Assembly (NCBI GenBank): GCA_014380605.1
Contig: JACMJO010000250.1
Location: forward strand, 1-14,983
Length of the DNA stretch: 14,983 nucleotides
From: Fimbriimonadaceae bacterium
GTDB taxonomy: Bacteria; Armatimonadota; Fimbriimonadia; Fimbriimonadales; Fimbriimonadaceae
Direction: 5' to 3'
A program made the position numbers and the translations under genes. Positions 12,440 through 14,983 of this stretch are shown here, piece after piece (position 1 is the stretch's first letter; the number at the start of each line of letters is the position of its first letter). The notes beneath the pieces are model-generated. The model did no database searches. It was not told where the DNA came from and saw nothing but the letters and a program-made list of their open reading frames with translations.

Positions 12440-13588
12440 GTGATTGGACGAGAGATTGTCAGGCTGATTGTTATCCTCCTGTTTGCGACCCTTGGCGCTA
12501 TTCCATTGGGAATCAGCGCGCCCACGATTATGAACCAGATTTTCCTCTGGGTGGTCCCGATCGTGCGAGGCAAAGTGCCTGAACCCAACGAGGGCTACTC
12601 CGGCGCAGGATCGTTTGCATCTGTTTTCCCATTGATCGTCCTTGGAGGCATTGCCGGGGCTTGGGTTGGGTCCAAAGTTTTCGATTGGCTGGAGCGAACA
12701 ATTGAGCGTTGGGACAAAATGGCCGGTGGCGATAAGGTCACCCTTTTCATCGGCTTGTTTGTCGGCGTCGTTATCTCTCTGCCTTTTCTAGTCCTCTTTC
12801 AGGCAATTGGCGTCTCCATCGCTATCTTGCCCGTCCTAATCGTTGCCCTGACGCTTGGGTTTGTAACGGTTTCAATCTACGCCTTGCAGTCGATGGATGA
12901 GATTCTCCCTTGGTCTAGAAATCGGGGCAAGACTCGCCGCACCGGCATTAAGATCCTAGACACAAACGTGATTATCGATGGACGGATCTACGACGTGGCG
13001 AGGGCAGGGTTTCTGGAAGGTCAGATATACGTTCCGGGCTTCGTCCTCGACGAACTTCAGTACATCGCCGACGACCACAACGGACTTCGGCGACAACGGG
13101 GCCGTCGCGGGCTCGAGGTCTTGAAGCACATGCAAGCCGAGTTTCCGATGGAAGTTCGGGTCTATGACAAGTATGCCGCAGACCCAAACGAGCCGGTCGA
13201 TTCCCGATTGGTGAGGCTGGCGAAGGCCCTTGGGGGGGACATTATCACCAACGACTTCAATCTCAATCGAGTCGCGGCACTTCAGGACGTGAAGGTCTTG
13301 AACCTGAACGACTTGGCGCTGGCTCTTCGCCCGAACGTGTTGCCCCAGGAAGCGCTGACCTTGGCGATTATTCGGGAAGGCAATCAGCCTGGGCAAGGGA
13401 TCGGTTACCTGGAAGACGGAACAATGGTCGTGGTTGAAAATGGCAGGCCCGCGATCGGTGAGACGGCGGAAGTCATGGTAACCCAGGTTATCCAAACAGA
13501 ACGAGGCAAGCTCATCTTCGGCGAGATTCGCGACGAGGAAGGACCAGAATTTCAGATGAGGAAGCCTAAGAAAGGCGGCCTTTTTTGA
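12440..13588 (+). CDS. Membrane-anchored PIN/TRAM protein, YacL family
   Basis: A 382-aa protein. Four probable membrane helices lie at about 8-28, 60-78, 102-122 and 126-148, then a cytoplasmic PIN nuclease-like domain at 168-295 with acidic residues D174 (ILDTN), E205 (LDELQ), D254 (VDSRL) and D272 (TNDFN). A TRAM RNA-binding domain follows at about 303-364 (GQGIGYLEDGTMVVVENG), then a basic tail. This is the architecture of Bacillus YacL-like proteins, whose exact function is unsettled; RNA cleavage is inferred from intact acidic residues. In Firmicutes the family also sits next to ispD and ispF, as here. The start is GTG 12440 with only a weak GAAAG upstream. Its stop overlaps the TTG start of ispDF. 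Confidence 0.9.
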   Translation: MIGREIVRLIVILLFATLGAIPLGISAPTIMNQIFLWVVPIVRGKVPEPNEGYSGAGSFASVFPLIVLGGIAGAWVGSKVFDWLERTIERWDKMAGGDKVTLFIGLFVGVVISLPFLVLFQAIGVSIAILPVLIVALTLGFVTVSIYALQSMDEILPWSRNRGKTRRTGIKILDTNVIIDGRIYDVARAGFLEGQIYVPGFVLDELQYIADDHNGLRRQRGRRGLEVLKHMQAEFPMEVRVYDKYAADPNEPVDSRLVRLAKALGGDIITNDFNLNRVAALQDVKVLNLNDLALALRPNVLPQEALTLAIIREGNQPGQGIGYLEDGTMVVVENGRPAIGETAEVMVTQVIQTERGKLIFGEIRDEEGPEFQMRKPKKGGLF

Positions 13589-14697
13589 GGATTGGAGCTG
13601 TCATTCTCGCCGCGGGTCGAGGGACAAGATATGGCGGCGACAAGGTTTGGGCAAGGCTTGGCGGAAAACCAGTTTGGCAATGGTCCTTCGACACCTACGC
13701 AAGCCATTCAAGAGTGTCCGAGGTTGTCTTAGTTTGCCCCGCCGCCCAAATCGAGCGTTATCGTTCGGAGACCTCACAAGCGAAAGCGATTGTTTCTGGT
13801 GGCGTTACCCGGCAGGAGAGTTGTCGAAACGGATGCGCAGAATTGGCGAACGTCGATCTCGTTTTGATCCATGATGCCGCCCGCCCGTTTGTGTCCGCTG
13901 AGCTTATCGATCGGGTGATCGATGCGGCCTTGGCGTTCGGCGCGGCCGCCCCAGGGATACCCGTCACCGATACGCTCCGAAACGAGGCAGGCGAAATCAT
14001 CGACCGGACAGAATTGGTCGCCATGCAGACGCCGCAAGCGGCTCTTTGGGCAGATCTGTTCCGTGCTCAGCACGAGGTGGAGGGCGAATTCACGGATGAT
14101 ATCGCACTTCTCCAACAGATTGGTGTGAAGCCCCAGATTATAGAGGGCGACCCCAAGAACCTCAAGATCACGACGGAGGACGACTTGGCAAAAGCCCGAG
14201 GAATCGTTGGATATGTGGAGACGCGGACGGGCCTTGGCTATGATATCCACTCCTTTTCTTCTGATCCAGCCAGGCGCTTGATGGTTGGAGGCGTTGAATT
14301 CGAGGGCCCAGGGCTTGAGGGCCATTCCGATGCCGATGCACTCCTACACGCAGTAGTCGATGCGATTCTTGGTGCAGCATGCCTGGGAGACATCGGCGTC
14401 CATTTCCCGAACACCGACCCGCAGTGGAAGGACAAGGCTTCAGTTGAGTTTTTGACGCACGCCACAGGTCTAGTCAAGAAATATGGTTGGGCGGTGACCC
14501 ATGTCGATGCGACGGTTGTGGCGGAGAAGCCAAAGATAATGGCCAAATCGGCCGAGATCAGGACAGTCATTGCCAATGCAGTTGGCCTGACTCCAAGCCA
14601 AATAAGCGTTAAAGCCACCACAAATGAGCGGCTTGGCGCAATTGGGCGGGAAGAGGGCCTCGCCGCATTCGCCGTTGCCACGATCAGAGAAGCCTAA
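13585..14697 (+). CDS. ispDF: Bifunctional IspDF: MEP cytidylyltransferase and MECDP synthase
   Basis: A 370-aa fusion of two MEP-pathway steps to isoprenoid precursors. Residues 1-about 208 are IspD (MEP + CTP to CDP-ME): GAVILAAGRGTRYGGDK nucleotide loop (4-20), IHDAARPF (95-102), FTDDIALL (169-176) and DPKNLKITTEDDL (189-201). Residues 213-370 are IspF, which makes the cyclic diphosphate: metal ligands D220 and H222 (GYDIH), H255 in GHSDADALLHA, and the ending TNERLGAIGREEGLAA. IspE, the intervening step, is not in the window. The start is TTG 13585, overlapping the yacL stop in TTGA, so translation is coupled; GAAAGGCGG lies just upstream. Fused ispDF is best known from alpha- and epsilon-proteobacteria. 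Its stop overlaps a convergent gene. Confidence 0.95.
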   Translation: MRIGAVILAAGRGTRYGGDKVWARLGGKPVWQWSFDTYASHSRVSEVVLVCPAAQIERYRSETSQAKAIVSGGVTRQESCRNGCAELANVDLVLIHDAARPFVSAELIDRVIDAALAFGAAAPGIPVTDTLRNEAGEIIDRTELVAMQTPQAALWADLFRAQHEVEGEFTDDIALLQQIGVKPQIIEGDPKNLKITTEDDLAKARGIVGYVETRTGLGYDIHSFSSDPARRLMVGGVEFEGPGLEGHSDADALLHAVVDAILGAACLGDIGVHFPNTDPQWKDKASVEFLTHATGLVKKYGWAVTHVDATVVAEKPKIMAKSAEIRTVIANAVGLTPSQISVKATTNERLGAIGREEGLAAFAVATIREA

Positions 14698-14983
14698 AGC
14701 TCGCCCGTCAGAGTCAGGAGCCCAACCTTCGTTGCCCCTGCCTTGAGCAAGGCAATGGCGCATTGGTCGCCGGTGTGGCCGCTGGTGGTGACATCGTCGA
14801 TGAGCAGAATCGTTTTCCCGGCGACCCCGCTAGATGCTTGAAAGGCGCCGACAAGGTTGCGTGACCTCTCTTCGCCTCGCAGCCCAACTTGAGGTCGGGT
14901 GGCGCGAACTCTTGTCAACAACTGGAGAGCGAGCTTTTCCCTTGGCAGTTTCAAGGCAAGGGCTTCAGCTTGATTGAAGCCGC
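14694..14983 (-). CDS. ComF-family phosphoribosyltransferase-like protein (partial, 3' part)
   Basis: The minus-strand frame is open from the right edge to TAG 14694-14696 and starts outside the window. The first visible residues are GFNQAEALALKLPREKL, matching the RGFNQ...LA segment of ComF proteins. TRPQVGLRGEERSRNLVGAF follows, then the PRPP-binding loop ILLIDDVTTSGHT and a final GATKVGLLTLTGEL. ComF-type proteins work in DNA uptake (with the ComF helicase) in competent bacteria, but many homologues are of uncertain role. The stop codon overlaps that of ispDF by 4 nt, tail to tail, leaving no room for a separate terminator. Confidence 0.88.
   Translation of the reverse strand, partial: GFNQAEALALKLPREKLALQLLTRVRATRPQVGLRGEERSRNLVGAFQASSGVAGKTILLIDDVTTSGHTGDQCAIALLKAGATKVGLLTLTGEL

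Noticed and set aside
1..14983. CRISPR arrays, tRNA or rRNA genes, transposases, integrases
   Set aside because: Looked for regular spaced repeats, cloverleaf-like ends and transposase motifs on both strands and saw none.

Overview
The window looks like a chromosomal stretch of a free-living, Gram-negative-type bacterium: it has exported proteins with signal peptides, a probable outer-membrane beta-barrel gene, and housekeeping genes. The pairing of a YacL-type PIN/TRAM protein with a fused IspDF, the weak Shine-Dalgarno sites, the GTG and TTG starts, and the ORFans would suit an uncultured-type lineage such as Armatimonadota (Fimbriimonadia). That placement is inference; nothing in the sequence proves it.

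Layout. Left edge: the 5' end of a leftward gene with a leaderless-looking promoter, then a rightward DagK/YegS-type lipid kinase. Positions 1074-4111 form a visibly AT-richer block of small proteins of unknown function: a conserved-looking 147-aa protein, a degenerate GIY-YIG-like protein, a stand-alone Clp N-domain-like protein with a possible 52-aa ORF upstream, a coiled-coil protein, and a coupled 91-aa/154-aa pair. A leftward GNAT acetyltransferase follows.

Positions 4729-6559 hold the most interesting unit, a leftward operon. In transcription order it is an ArsR-type thiol metalloregulator (CxC motif), an overlapping 24-aa peptide with 10 cysteines (metallothionein-like), a signal-peptide/beta-barrel gene that starts on the peptide's stop codon (TGATG) but carries two in-frame TGA codons, and a YHS/TRASH-thioredoxin (TlpA-like, WCKPC) fusion. 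The -10 box of the operon overlaps an inverted repeat that is a candidate operator. The logic recalls SmtB/SmtA: a metal-sensing repressor controlling a metal-binding peptide plus envelope proteins.

Positions 6560-7043 are non-coding, with a TTGACA-type promoter, CTTTGCG repeats and several hairpins ahead of ppa (soluble inorganic pyrophosphatase). After ppa come a leftward GNAT (ElaA-like) and topA (DNA topoisomerase I without zinc fingers, with a Lys/Ala/Pro tail). A divergent spacer with a 13-bp inverted repeat leads to a secreted transglutaminase-like protein, a membrane PIN/TRAM protein (YacL family), and the ispDF fusion (MEP isoprenoid pathway). The ispDF stop overlaps the stop of a convergent comF-type phosphoribosyltransferase gene that runs off the right edge.

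Several intergenic spacers are built of degenerate 7-nt tandem repeats, and these often contain the stop codons of the flanking genes.
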